This document shows positions 35,292-43,974 of a stretch of 64,000 nucleotides of DNA, in pieces; the stretch's first letter is position 1, and every line of letters begins with the position of its first letter. Source of the DNA: JAWVFK01 sp033856175. Lineage in GTDB: Bacteria > Actinomycetota > Thermoleophilia > Solirubrobacterales > 70-9. The notes below the pieces were generated by a model, which saw only the letters and a list, made by a program, of their open reading frames with translations, made no database searches and was not told the origin of the DNA. The stretch lies in contig JAWVFK010000022.1 in the NCBI GenBank assembly GCA_033856175.1, forward strand, positions 6,820 through 70,819, written 5' to 3'. The translations under genes and the position numbers were made by a program.

Positions 35292-36662
35292 ATGCGCGTC
35301 TGCATGTTCGTCTACAACCCGCTGACCAACGACTCGCGCGTCTTCCGCGAGGCCGCGTCCCTGGTCGCCAGGGGCGACACCGTCGAGCTGATCGCGGCCC
35401 ATAGACGTGGCCTGCCCCTGGTCGAGGAGCGCGACGGCTTCACGATTCGCCGAGTGCCACATGTCTCGCTGCGCCTGCGGTGGCGCCGCCGCCGCAGCGC
35501 CCTGCGAGCCGTTTTCTTCACGGCCCTGCGGATGGCGGGCAACCTTCGGCGCTGGCGCTTTCCGCTCAGCCAGCGCGATGAGCCGCCTCGGTTCGACCCC
35601 GAGCTCTCTCCGCCCTCCCAGCCGCAGGCCTCATCGGCCGGTGCGGCGCCGGGCGGCGCGCGGCGCAAGAGCCTCCTACGCCGCCAGCTCACGGTCCGCG
35701 ACTACTGGAAGCGCACGCTGCGCCTTCTCGAGGAGCTGCCGCCCTTCGACGTCTTCCATGCCCATGACCTCAACACGCTGCCGGTCGCCGAGAAAGCCGC
35801 CCGTCGCGCCGGCGGCCGTCTGGTCTACGACTCGCACGAGATCTTCATCGAGCGCCAGATCATCGGCTCTGCCGAGCGGCGGATCTGGCGGCGGATCGAG
35901 GCACGGCTGATCGGCCGCGCCGACCGCGTGATCACGGTCTGCGAGCCGATCGCCGACGAACTCGCGCGCCGCTACGGCGTCGAGACCCCGATGGTGCTGA
36001 TGAACTGCCCGGAACGCGCCAACGACCCACCTTCGCGCTCGTCCGAGCTGCTGCGGCAGAAGGCCGGCCTCGATGGGACCGAGGAGCCAATCGTGCTCTA
36101 TCAGGGCATGGTTCAGCCGGAGCGCGGGCTCGAGACGCTGATCGATGCCGCCGGTCGCATCGATCGCGGCGCCGTCGTGATCATGGGCAAGGGCCTCTCC
36201 CAGGCGAAGCTCCAGGATCAGATCGAGGCCGCCGGCCTGACCAGTCGCGTCCGCATGACCGGGCCCGTCCCGCCCGAGGAGCTGCCCGCCTACACGGCGG
36301 CGGCCAGCATCGGCGTCGCCCCCTTCGACGGCAGCAGCCTCAACTCGTACTGGGTCTCGCCGAACAAGCTCTTCGAGTACCTCGCCGCAGGCCTTCCGGT
36401 CGTCGTCACGCGGATGCCGGTGATGGAGAGGATCGTCGACGAGCACGAGGTCGGCCTGATCTGCGAGCCCGACGACGCGGAGGGCCTCGCCGCCGCGATC
36501 GACCGCCTGCTCTCGGACCCGGAGCTCTACGAGCGCTGCCGCCGCAACGCCATCGAGGCGTCGAAGCTGTTCAACTGGGACCGCGAATCCGCCAAGCTGG
36601 TGCAGCTCTACGAGGAGCTGGGGGCCGACCGGCCTCTGAGCGCCGTGGCCGAAGGAGCCTGA
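35292..36662 (+). CDS. Glycosyltransferase family 4-like, tandem copy A
   Basis: A 456-residue GT-B glycosyltransferase. The N-terminal domain opens with RVCMFVYNPLTNDSRVFREA (NDSRV motif) and holds a basic, poorly conserved insert (about residues 60-130, rich in Arg, Pro and Ser). DVFHAHDLNTLPVAE and VYDSHEIFIERQ follow. The C-terminal donor domain has LYQGMVQPERGLETLIDA, MGKGLSQ, GVAPFD and the NKLFEYLAAGLPVV acidic-site loop typical of GT4 enzymes. The nearly identical frame of copy B starts 4 bp downstream. The likely role is transfer of a sugar (perhaps the pentose made by the upstream decarboxylase) to a surface glycan; the acceptor is unknown. Confidence 0.85.
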   Translation: MRVCMFVYNPLTNDSRVFREAASLVARGDTVELIAAHRRGLPLVEERDGFTIRRVPHVSLRLRWRRRRSALRAVFFTALRMAGNLRRWRFPLSQRDEPPRFDPELSPPSQPQASSAGAAPGGARRKSLLRRQLTVRDYWKRTLRLLEELPPFDVFHAHDLNTLPVAEKAARRAGGRLVYDSHEIFIERQIIGSAERRIWRRIEARLIGRADRVITVCEPIADELARRYGVETPMVLMNCPERANDPPSRSSELLRQKAGLDGTEEPIVLYQGMVQPERGLETLIDAAGRIDRGAVVIMGKGLSQAKLQDQIEAAGLTSRVRMTGPVPPEELPAYTAAASIGVAPFDGSSLNSYWVSPNKLFEYLAAGLPVVVTRMPVMERIVDEHEVGLICEPDDAEGLAAAIDRLLSDPELYERCRRNAIEASKLFNWDRESAKLVQLYEELGADRPLSAVAEGA

Positions 36663-36666
36663 GCCG

Positions 36667-38022
36667 ATGCGTGTCTGCATGTTCGTCTACAACCCGCTGA
36701 GCAACGACTCGCGCGTCTTCCGCGAGGCCGGCGCGCTGGTCGCCCAGGGCCACAGCGTCGATCTCATTGGCTGGAAGCGCAAGGAGCAGCCGGCGGTCGA
36801 GGAGCGCGACGGCTTCACGATCCGGCGGATCTTTCGCGACCCGATCAACAAGCGCGTCGTCCGCTTCTTCTCCCGCGCCTGGCGGCTGGCGAAGCGCCTG
36901 CCCGGTGACGTCGCCCGGCGCGCCCTGCCCTCGCTGCGCCAACGCTGGCCGGCCCCCCAGGATCGACCCGCTGCGCCGGCGTCGCGATGGCCGAGCCCGC
37001 AGAAGCGCCGCAGCCTGCTCTACCGCCAGATGATGTTGCTCGACTACTCCCGCCGGGCGCTGAAGCTCGTCGAAGAGCTGCCGCCGTTCGACGTCTTCCA
37101 CGCCCACGACCTCAACACGCTGCCGCTGGCCGCCGCCGCTGCCCGTCGCCGCGGCTCGCCGCTCGTCTACGACTCGCACGAGATCTTCATCGAGCGCCAG
37201 ATGGTCTCGCCGATGGAGCGGCGGATCTGGCGCCGGATCGAGCAACGCCTGATCAAGCGGGCCGACCGCGTCATCACCGTCTGCGACCCGATCGCCGAGG
37301 AGCTTGCTCGCCGCTATGGCATCGAGACTCCGATGGTCCTGCTCAACTGCCCCGACCTGCCCGAGCGGATCCCCGAGGGCTCATCCGAGCGGCTGCGCCG
37401 CAAGGCCGAGCTCAACGGCAGCGAGGAGCCGATCGTCCTCTACCAGGGAATGATCCAGCCCGAGCGCGGCGTCGAGCATCTCGTCGAGGCCGCGAAGCAG
37501 CTCGATCGTGGCGCCGTCGTGATGATGGGCACCGGCGTCTCGATGGCCGAGCTGCAGGAAACGATCGACGCCGAGGGCCTCGGCGATCGCGTTCGCCTGA
37601 CCGGCCCGGTGCCGCCCGAGGAGCTGCTCTCCTACACCGCCGGGGCGACGATCGGGGTCGCTCCGATCGACGGCAAGAGCCTCAACGCCTACTGGATCTC
37701 GCCCAACAAGCTCTTCGAGTACCTCGCCGCCGGCCTGCCGGTCGTGGCGACACGGATGCCGGTGATGGAGAAGGTCGTCGAGGAGCACGAGGTCGGCCTG
37801 CTCTGCGACCCGGGCGACCCCGACGGCCTCGCCGATGCGATCAATCGCCTGCTTGGCGACAGCGAGCTCTACGAGCGGCTGCGCGGCAATGCGATCGCGG
37901 CGTCGAAGATCTTCAACTGGCAGCAGGAGTCGAAGAAGTTCCTGGCCCTTTACGAGGAGATGGCGGCTCTGTCGCGGCAATCGTCAGCCGGCGGCGCCGA
38001 GGGCGAGCCGGCGCCTCACTAG
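36667..38022 (+). CDS. Glycosyltransferase family 4-like, tandem copy B
   Basis: A 451-residue paralogue of the preceding gene. It shares the opening VCMFVYNPLSNDSRVFREAG, FDVFHAHDLNTLPL, VYDSHEIFIERQM, LYQGMIQPERGVEHLVEA, GVAPIDGKSLNAYWISPNKL and FEYLAAGLPVVATRMPVME. Divergence is concentrated in the basic insert (about residues 60-125) and near the donor site, the pattern expected after duplication with shifted acceptor use. It is translationally close to copy A (4-bp gap) and part of the decarboxylase-glycosyltransferase unit. The methylmalonyl-CoA mutase gene follows with its own -10 box. Confidence 0.85.
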   Translation: MRVCMFVYNPLSNDSRVFREAGALVAQGHSVDLIGWKRKEQPAVEERDGFTIRRIFRDPINKRVVRFFSRAWRLAKRLPGDVARRALPSLRQRWPAPQDRPAAPASRWPSPQKRRSLLYRQMMLLDYSRRALKLVEELPPFDVFHAHDLNTLPLAAAAARRRGSPLVYDSHEIFIERQMVSPMERRIWRRIEQRLIKRADRVITVCDPIAEELARRYGIETPMVLLNCPDLPERIPEGSSERLRRKAELNGSEEPIVLYQGMIQPERGVEHLVEAAKQLDRGAVVMMGTGVSMAELQETIDAEGLGDRVRLTGPVPPEELLSYTAGATIGVAPIDGKSLNAYWISPNKLFEYLAAGLPVVATRMPVMEKVVEEHEVGLLCDPGDPDGLADAINRLLGDSELYERLRGNAIAASKIFNWQQESKKFLALYEEMAALSRQSSAGGAEGEPAPH

Positions 38023-38030
38023 GCCATCTC

Positions 38031-38036
38031 TATCCT
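38031..38036 (+). promoter_or_regulatory. -10 box (TATCCT), leaderless type
   Basis: TATCCT ends 8 bases before the ATG at 38045 of the mutase gene and defines this start over a longer frame running from inside the preceding glycosyltransferase gene. Confidence 0.5.
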
Positions 38037-38044
38037 TCGCCGCG

Positions 38045-39679
38045 ATGGCCACCAGCGCTGACGAAGAGCTCTCGCGCTCGATCGCGCCGCTCGTCGGTCC
38101 CGACGACGAGCGCGTCTTCACCGATTCCGGCATCGAGATCGACACGGTCTACGACGCCGGCGACGTCGGGCCGGGCCTCGAGGAACGGCTCGGCGAGCCG
38201 GGCGAGTTCCCCTACACCCGCGGCATCCATCCCGGCATGTACCGAGACCGGCTCTGGACGATGCGCCAGTACGCGGGCTTCGCGACCGCCGAGGAGACCA
38301 ACGAGCGCTATCGCTATCTGATCGAGCACGGCTCGACCGGCCTCTCGATGGCCTTCGACCTGCCGACGCAGCTCGGCCGCGACTCCGACGACCCGCTCTG
38401 CCGCGGCGAGGTCGGCCGCACCGGCGTCGCCATCGACACGATCGAGGACATGCGGATCTGCTTCGACCAGATCCCCCTCGACAGCGTCTCGACCTCGATG
38501 ACGATCAACGCGCCGGCGGCGATCCTGCTGCTGCTCTACGAGCTCGTCGGCGAGGAGCAGGGAGTGGCGGCCGAGAAGCTGCGCGGCACCGTCCAGAACG
38601 ACGTCCTCAAGGAGTACGTCGCCCGCGGCAACTACATCTATCCGCCGCAGCCGACGATGCGGCTGACCACCGACATCTTCGCCTACTGCGACGAGCACGT
38701 TCCGAAGTGGAACACGATCTCGATCTCGGGCTACCACATCCGCGAGAAGGGCTGCTCGGCGGTGCAGGAGGTCGCCTTCACCCTCGCCAACGCGATCGCC
38801 TACGTCGACGCCGGCCTCGCCGCCGGGCTCGAGGTCGACAAGTTCGGCAAGCGGCTCGCCTTCTTCTTCAACTGCCACAACAACGTCTTTCAGGAGGTCG
38901 CCAAGTTCCGCGCCGCCCGCCGGATGTGGGCAAAGATCATGAGCGAGCGGTTCGGCGCCAGCGACGACTCGGCGATGAAGATCCGCTTCCACACCCAGAC
39001 AGGCGGCGTCACGCTGCAGGCCCAGCAGCCCGAGGTCAACATCATCCGCGTCGCCCTGCAGGGCTTCGCCGCGGTCTGCGGCGGCACCCAGTCGCTGCAC
39101 ACCAACGGCTTCGACGAGGCCCTGGCGCTGCCGACCGAGCGCTCGGCGCGGATCGCCCTGCGCACCCAGCAGGTGCTCGCCCACGAGTCTGGCGCCGCCG
39201 ACAGCGTCGATCCCTTTGCCGGCTCCTACTTCATCGAGTCGCTGACCGACGAGATCGAGGGGCGCGCCTGGGAGCTGATGGGCAAGGTCGAGGAGCTCGG
39301 CGGCTCCGTCAACGCGCTCGAGTTCATCCAGCGCGAGATCGAGGAGTCGGCCTTCGGCTACCAGGAGCGCGCGCGGACGGGCCAGGACGTCATCGTCGGC
39401 GTCAACAAGTACGTCACCGACGTCGTCGACGACATCGACATCCTCAGGGTGGACCCGGAGTCCGAGCAGCGCCAGCTGAAGCGGCTCGCGGCCTTCAAGC
39501 AGGCGCGCGACATCGCCGAGGTCGAGCGGCGCCTCGATGCCCTGCGCGACGTCGCCCGCGGCGAGGGCAACCTGCTGTACCCGATCAAGGATGCGCTGCG
39601 CGCAGGAGGGTCGATCGGCGAGGTCTGCGGCGCGATGCGCGAGATCTTCGGCGAGTACAAGGGTGGCGCCTTCTTCTAG
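38045..39679 (+). CDS. Methylmalonyl-CoA mutase family large subunit (no B12 domain)
   Basis: A 544-residue acyl-CoA mutase catalytic subunit. The active-site segment TMRQYAGFATAEETN carries the Tyr associated with methylmalonyl-CoA carboxylate recognition, and GTVQNDVLKEYVARGNYIYPP carries the Arg that in isobutyryl/2-hydroxyisobutyryl mutases is replaced by Gln. The motifs point to methylmalonyl-CoA as substrate. The chain ends at GEYKGGAFF without a cobalamin-binding domain (no DxHxxG), so a separate small B12-binding subunit, not in this window, is needed. It converts methylmalonyl-CoA to succinyl-CoA, joining propionyl-CoA to the TCA cycle, and lies near the propionyl-CoA carboxylase beta gene. 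Confidence 0.9.
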   Translation: MATSADEELSRSIAPLVGPDDERVFTDSGIEIDTVYDAGDVGPGLEERLGEPGEFPYTRGIHPGMYRDRLWTMRQYAGFATAEETNERYRYLIEHGSTGLSMAFDLPTQLGRDSDDPLCRGEVGRTGVAIDTIEDMRICFDQIPLDSVSTSMTINAPAAILLLLYELVGEEQGVAAEKLRGTVQNDVLKEYVARGNYIYPPQPTMRLTTDIFAYCDEHVPKWNTISISGYHIREKGCSAVQEVAFTLANAIAYVDAGLAAGLEVDKFGKRLAFFFNCHNNVFQEVAKFRAARRMWAKIMSERFGASDDSAMKIRFHTQTGGVTLQAQQPEVNIIRVALQGFAAVCGGTQSLHTNGFDEALALPTERSARIALRTQQVLAHESGAADSVDPFAGSYFIESLTDEIEGRAWELMGKVEELGGSVNALEFIQREIEESAFGYQERARTGQDVIVGVNKYVTDVVDDIDILRVDPESEQRQLKRLAAFKQARDIAEVERRLDALRDVARGEGNLLYPIKDALRAGGSIGEVCGAMREIFGEYKGGAFF

Positions 39680-39757
39680 CCCGTTCGCCGGGCTGCAAGT
39701 TTCGGCCCCCGGCGGCCGCAGGCAGGAGAGGGTTCGGCCAGCGGCGAAAGCCAGCCC

Positions 39758-40075
39758 ATGAGTCCCGTCGAAAGGACTTTGATCAAATCGCCGCCGGAGG
39801 TCTGGGAGCTCGTCGAGGACGAGGACCGCGCCCGCGGCTGGGTCTCCGTGCTCGCGGGCATCGAGTCCGAGATCGAGGCCGTCGAGCGCCGCGACGGCGA
39901 GATGATCGTCTGGCGCAACGACGACGACAGCATCGAGCTCGAGATCGCCCTCAGCGAGAAGGGCTGGGGCACCAACGTCTCCGTTCGCTCGCGCCCCGAT
40001 CGCGAGGACGCCGTGCTCGAGCGCGTCCTCGAGGATCTGGCGGCGACCGAGAGCCAGCCGTTCTCGCGCGGCTGA
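39758..40075 (+). CDS. Small SRPBCC/START-like protein
   Basis: A 105-residue protein with the opening IKSPPEVWELVEDEDRARGW typical of SRPBCC (START/Bet v 1) fold proteins, followed by strands IEAVERRDGEMIVWR, SIELEIALSEKGWGTNVSVRS and a C-terminal helix DAVLERVLEDLAAT. Such proteins bind hydrophobic ligands or act as chaperones. The ligand is unknown and the chain is somewhat shorter than average for the fold. It is on the same strand as the mutase, 78 bp after it, with no clear promoter of its own. Confidence 0.65.
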   Translation: MSPVERTLIKSPPEVWELVEDEDRARGWVSVLAGIESEIEAVERRDGEMIVWRNDDDSIELEIALSEKGWGTNVSVRSRPDREDAVLERVLEDLAATESQPFSRG

Positions 40076-40105
40076 GCCCTCTTTGACGGAGCCCGCCGTT
40101 GCGGC

Positions 40106-40111
40106 TATCGT
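40106..40111 (+). promoter_or_regulatory. -10 box (TATCGT), leaderless type
   Basis: TATCGT ends 8 bases before GTG 40120 and supports that start rather than TTG 40099. Confidence 0.45.
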
Positions 40112-40119
40112 GGCCGGCG

Positions 40120-41226
40120 GTGGGACGCAGGACACTCGCGACGATTCTTTTGGCCGGGCTGACGCTCGCACTTTGCGCGGCCGTGGCCCTCGCCGGCTTC
40201 GACCCTCCGGTCGGCTATCCGGTCGGCGACCAGCCCGAGTCGGTTGCGAGTGCCGACTTCAACGGCGACGGCAAGCTGGACGTCGTCAGCGCTGACTTCA
40301 ACGACGACACGGTGTCCGTGCTGCTCGGCAACGGCAACGGCAACGGCACCTTCAACCCTCGAACTCCCTTTCCGGTGGGCGACATGCCGCGCTTCGTCGC
40401 GGTCGGCAACTTCGATGGCAATCGCAGGCTGGACCTCGCGGTGGCCGACCAGGGCAATGACGACGTTTCGATCCTCGGTGGTCGGGGCGACGGGACGTTC
40501 GCCCCGAGGAAGAAGTTTGCCGTCGGCACCTCGCCGCGGGCGGTTGCCGTCGGCGACTTCAACCGCGACGGCATGAGCGACCTGGCGGTAGCCAATGGCG
40601 CCAGCAAGAACGTCTCGATCCTTCTGGGCAAGGGGCATGACAGATTCGCCAAGCAGCTCAAGTTCGGTGTCGGCAACACGCCGCGCTCGGTGACCGCCGG
40701 CGACTTCAACGGCGACCATCTGCGGGATCTCGTCTTCGCGAACGAGATGGACAACGCGATCGCGGTCCTGCTCGGCAAGGGCGACGGCCGCTTCGGTCAC
40801 CGCCGGGCCCATGCGGTCGGCTCGATGCCGCAGTCGGTCGCGGTCGGCGACTTCAATGGCGACGGCCGCAAGGACATCGCCGCCGTCAACCAGGGCGATG
40901 CCGACGTCAGCGTGCTGCGCGGCAGGGGCGACGGCCGCTTCACGGCGCGGCAGGACTATCCCGTCGGGATGAACCCGAACTACGTCGTCGCTCGCAAGCT
41001 CGACGCAGGCAAGCGGCTCGATCTCGCGGTGGCGAACTCCGACGACGACACGGTCTCCGTCCTGCTCGGCAGGAGCAGGGGGCGCTTCGGCCCGAAGACC
41101 GACTATGCGGCCGGCGGCTTCCCGATCTCGCTCGCCGTGGGCAATTTCGATGGCGCCGCCGGGCCGGATCTGGCCTCCGCCGCACTCGACGATGACAAGG
41201 TCGAGATCCTCCTCAACCAGATCTAG
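40120..41226 (+). CDS. Secreted FG-GAP/VCBS repeat protein
   Basis: A 368-residue exported protein. After a signal peptide (RRTLATILLAGLTLALCAAVALA) come seven repeats of about 46-48 residues containing DFNGDGKLDVVSA-like calcium-binding loops, each followed by a VSVLLGxGxGxF strand. The repeats have DFNGDG, DFNRDG, DFNGDH and NFDGNR variants. The repeats form a seven-bladed FG-GAP/VCBS beta-propeller as in integrin alpha chains, usually a calcium-stabilised surface-binding module. The seventh repeat ends with ASAALDDDKVEILLNQ and no anchor follows. The GTG at 40120 places the signal peptide correctly. Confidence 0.85.
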   Translation: MGRRTLATILLAGLTLALCAAVALAGFDPPVGYPVGDQPESVASADFNGDGKLDVVSADFNDDTVSVLLGNGNGNGTFNPRTPFPVGDMPRFVAVGNFDGNRRLDLAVADQGNDDVSILGGRGDGTFAPRKKFAVGTSPRAVAVGDFNRDGMSDLAVANGASKNVSILLGKGHDRFAKQLKFGVGNTPRSVTAGDFNGDHLRDLVFANEMDNAIAVLLGKGDGRFGHRRAHAVGSMPQSVAVGDFNGDGRKDIAAVNQGDADVSVLRGRGDGRFTARQDYPVGMNPNYVVARKLDAGKRLDLAVANSDDDTVSVLLGRSRGRFGPKTDYAAGGFPISLAVGNFDGAAGPDLASAALDDDKVEILLNQI

Positions 41227-41255
41227 CCCGGGCCCGCGGGCGACGTCCCGCCGCA

Positions 41256-41261
41256 TAGAAT
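41256..41261 (+). promoter_or_regulatory. -10 box (TAGAAT), leaderless type
   Basis: TAGAAT ends 9 bases before the GTG at 41271. The spacer CGCCGCCCG contains no Shine-Dalgarno. Confidence 0.5.
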
Positions 41262-41270
41262 CGCCGCCCG

Positions 41271-42839
41271 GTGCGCCAGAAGTCCCCTGAGACCCACGAC
41301 GAGAAGCTCGCCTACCTGCGCGAGCTGCGCGAAGCCGCGATCCACTCGGCCTCCGAGGATGCCGTCGAGAAGCAGCATGCCAAGGGCAAGCTGACCGCGC
41401 GCGAGCGGATCGAGAAGCTGCTCGACCCGGGCTCGTTCGAGGAGCTCGACACCTTCGTTCGCCACCGCACCTACGAGTTCGAGATGGACAAGCGCCGGCC
41501 CTGGGGCGACGCCGTCGTCACCGGCTACGGCACGATCGACGGTCGCACCGTCTTCGTCTTCAGCCAGGACTTCACCGTCTTCGGCGGCTCGCTCGGCGAG
41601 GTCATGGCGGAGAAGATGTGCAAGGTGATGGACCTCGCCGCCAAGGTCGGCGCCCCCGTCATCGGCATCAACGACTCCGGCGGCGCCCGCATCCAGGAGG
41701 GCGTCGTCTCGCTCGGCGCCTACGGTGACGTCTTCGTCCGCAACGTCCAGTGCTCGGGCGTGATCCCGCAGATCAGCCTGATCATGGGCCCCTGCGCCGG
41801 CGGCGCCGTCTACTCGCCGGCGATGACCGACTTCATCTTCATGGTCAAGGAGACCTCGCACATGTTCATCACCGGCCCCGAGGTGATCAAGACGGTCACC
41901 GGCGAGGAGGTCGAGTTCGAGGAGCTCGGCGGCGCGATGACCCACAACACGAAGTCGGGCGTCGCCCACTTCGCCGCCGAGAACGAGGAGCAGTGCCTCG
42001 AGGACGCCCGCTACCTGATGTCGTTCCTGCCGCTAAACAACCTCGAGCTGCCGCCGCGGGTCGAGCCGAGCGACGACCCCGACCGCGAGGAGGAGGCGCT
42101 CGACTCGGTCGTCCCCGACGACCCCTCGAAGCCCTACGACATGCGTGATGTCGTTTCGCTGATCGTCGACGACGGCGAGTTCTTCGAGGTCCAGGAGCAC
42201 TGGGCCCAGAACATCATCGTCGGCTTTTCACGCCTCGACGGCCATCCGGTCGGCGTGGTCGGGAACCAGCCCAAGCACCTGGCCGGCGTCCTCGACATCG
42301 AGTCATCGGAGAAGGCGGCGCGCTTCGTCCGCACCTGCGACGCCTTCAACATCCCGCTGCTGACCTTCTGCGACGTGCCGGGCTTCCTGCCCGGGACCTC
42401 GCAGGAGTGGGGCGGGATCATCCGCCACGGCGCCAAGCTGCTCTACGCCTTCACCGAGGCGACCGTGCCGAAGCTGACCGTCGTCACCCGCAAGGCCTAC
42501 GGCGGCGCCTACGACGTCATGAACTCCAAGCACATGCTCGCCGACTTCAACTTCGCCTGGCCGACGGCGGAGGTCGCTGTGATGGGGCCCGAAGGCGCCG
42601 TCAACATCATCTACCGCCGCGACATCGCCACCTCGCCGACCCCCGACGAGCGCCGGCAGAAGCTGATGGACGACTACAAGGCGAAGTTCGCCAACCCCTA
42701 CTCGGCGGCCGAGCGCGGCTACATCGACGACGTGATCGTGCCGCACGAGACGCGGCCCAAGCTGATCCGCGCCCTGCGCACGCTGCAGACCAAGCGCGTC
42801 GAGCAGCCGAAGCGCAAGCACGGCAACATCCCGCTCTGA
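41271..42839 (+). CDS. pccB: Acyl-CoA carboxylase beta (carboxyltransferase) subunit
   Basis: A 522-residue biotin-dependent carboxyltransferase of the propionyl-CoA carboxylase type. It has the N-terminal crotonase-fold domain (KGKLTARERIEKLLDPGSF; GINDSGGARIQEGV and CAGGAVYSPAMTDF oxyanion loops). The C-terminal domain carries HPVGVVGNQPKHLAGVLDI, FCDVPGFLPGTSQEWGGIIRHGAKLLYAF and NSKHMLADFNFAWPTAEVAVMGPEGA. It carboxylates propionyl-CoA (or acetyl-CoA) together with a biotinylated alpha subunit not in this window. The methylmalonyl-CoA mutase large subunit 1.6 kb upstream and the epsilon-like small protein 3.6 kb downstream support a propionate-assimilation role. Confidence 0.93.
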   Translation: MRQKSPETHDEKLAYLRELREAAIHSASEDAVEKQHAKGKLTARERIEKLLDPGSFEELDTFVRHRTYEFEMDKRRPWGDAVVTGYGTIDGRTVFVFSQDFTVFGGSLGEVMAEKMCKVMDLAAKVGAPVIGINDSGGARIQEGVVSLGAYGDVFVRNVQCSGVIPQISLIMGPCAGGAVYSPAMTDFIFMVKETSHMFITGPEVIKTVTGEEVEFEELGGAMTHNTKSGVAHFAAENEEQCLEDARYLMSFLPLNNLELPPRVEPSDDPDREEEALDSVVPDDPSKPYDMRDVVSLIVDDGEFFEVQEHWAQNIIVGFSRLDGHPVGVVGNQPKHLAGVLDIESSEKAARFVRTCDAFNIPLLTFCDVPGFLPGTSQEWGGIIRHGAKLLYAFTEATVPKLTVVTRKAYGGAYDVMNSKHMLADFNFAWPTAEVAVMGPEGAVNIIYRRDIATSPTPDERRQKLMDDYKAKFANPYSAAERGYIDDVIVPHETRPKLIRALRTLQTKRVEQPKRKHGNIPL

Positions 42840-42852
42840 GTCGGGGCCGGCT

Positions 42853-43974
42853 CTAGGCGGGGGCGCGGGCGACGCCGGCGGCGTGCTCGCTGACCGTCGC
42901 GACGACGTGGTCGCGCTGCTCGTCCGTGAGCTCCGGAAAGACCGGCAGCGAGAAGATCTCGGTTCCCAGCCGGTCGGCGTTGGGGAAGCCGTTGAGCTCG
43001 GCGTGGCCCGCGAGCGCCGGCTGGCGGTTCAGCGGGATCGGGTAGTGGACCGCGCTCGAGACGCCGCGCCCGGCCAGCAGCTCGAGGGCGGCGTCGCGCT
43101 CGGGGGAGCGGACGACGTACTGGTGGTAGACGTGGGTCGCCTCGGGCCGGCAGGCGATCGGCTCGATTCCGTCAACCGTGGAGAAGGCCTCGTCATAGAA
43201 GGCGGCGTGGCGCCGGCGAGCCTCGGTCCAGGCGTCGAGGTGGGGGAGCTTGACGTCGAGGATCGCCGCCTGCAGCGTGTCGAGGCGGGCGTTGGTGCCG
43301 AGCTCGTCGTGGCGATACTTCTCGGCGCGGCCATGGTCGCGCAGCGACCGCGCCCGGCGGGCGATCTCGGCGTCCTGGGTCGTGATCGCGCCGCCGTCGC
43401 CGAGGCAGCCGAGGTTCTTGCCGGGGAAGAAGGAGAAGGTCGCGAAGTCGCCTACCGAGCCGGCCGTCTTGTCGTTCCACTTGGCGCCGTGGGCCTGGGC
43501 GGCGTCCTCGCCGAGGATCAGCTTGCGGCGGTCGGCGAGCTCGCGGAACGCCGTCAGGTCAACCGTCTGCCCATAGAGGTGAACGACGAGGATCGCCGCC
43601 GTCCGCTCGCCGATCGCCGCCTCGACCGCGTCGGCCTCGAGCAGCGCCGTCTCGGGGCTCGGATCGACGAGGACCGGAATCGCGCCGGCCTCGAAGATCG
43701 CCTCGACGGTGGCGATGAAGGTCATCGGCGTCGTGATCACCTCGTCGCCCGGCTTGACGCCGGCGGCGCGCAGGCCGACGGTCAGCGCCGAGGTGCCGCT
43801 GGAGACGCCGATCGCCTCGGCGGCGCCGCAGTAGCCGGCGAATGACTTCTCGAAGCTCGCGACCTCGGGCCCGGAGACGAACTTGCCGTGGCCGATGACG
43901 CGGGCTATCGCCTCATCGAGCTCGGCGCGGATCGGCGCGTGCTGGGCGTGGATGTCAAGAAGCGGAATGCTCAC
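42853..43974 (-). CDS. DegT/DnrJ/EryC1/StrS sugar aminotransferase, copy 1
   Basis: A 373-residue PLP-dependent enzyme of the DegT family that aminates keto-sugar nucleotides. Visible are GVSSGTSALTVGLRAAGVKP (substrate binding), DVKLP, EDAAQAHG (cofactor Asp), and the Schiff-base Lys in FSFFPGKNLGCLGDGG. SSAVHYPIPLNRQPA is also typical of WbpE-like 3-amino transferases. It lies downstream of a Gfo/Idh/MocA oxidoreductase whose stop overlaps its start by 20 bp, exactly the pairing (oxidise C3, then aminate) seen in 2,3-diamino-2,3-dideoxy uronic acid synthesis. A convergent pccB gene ends 13 bp away. Confidence 0.88.
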   Translation of the reverse strand: MSIPLLDIHAQHAPIRAELDEAIARVIGHGKFVSGPEVASFEKSFAGYCGAAEAIGVSSGTSALTVGLRAAGVKPGDEVITTPMTFIATVEAIFEAGAIPVLVDPSPETALLEADAVEAAIGERTAAILVVHLYGQTVDLTAFRELADRRKLILGEDAAQAHGAKWNDKTAGSVGDFATFSFFPGKNLGCLGDGGAITTQDAEIARRARSLRDHGRAEKYRHDELGTNARLDTLQAAILDVKLPHLDAWTEARRRHAAFYDEAFSTVDGIEPIACRPEATHVYHQYVVRSPERDAALELLAGRGVSSAVHYPIPLNRQPALAGHAELNGFPNADRLGTEIFSLPVFPELTDEQRDHVVATVSEHAAGVARAPA

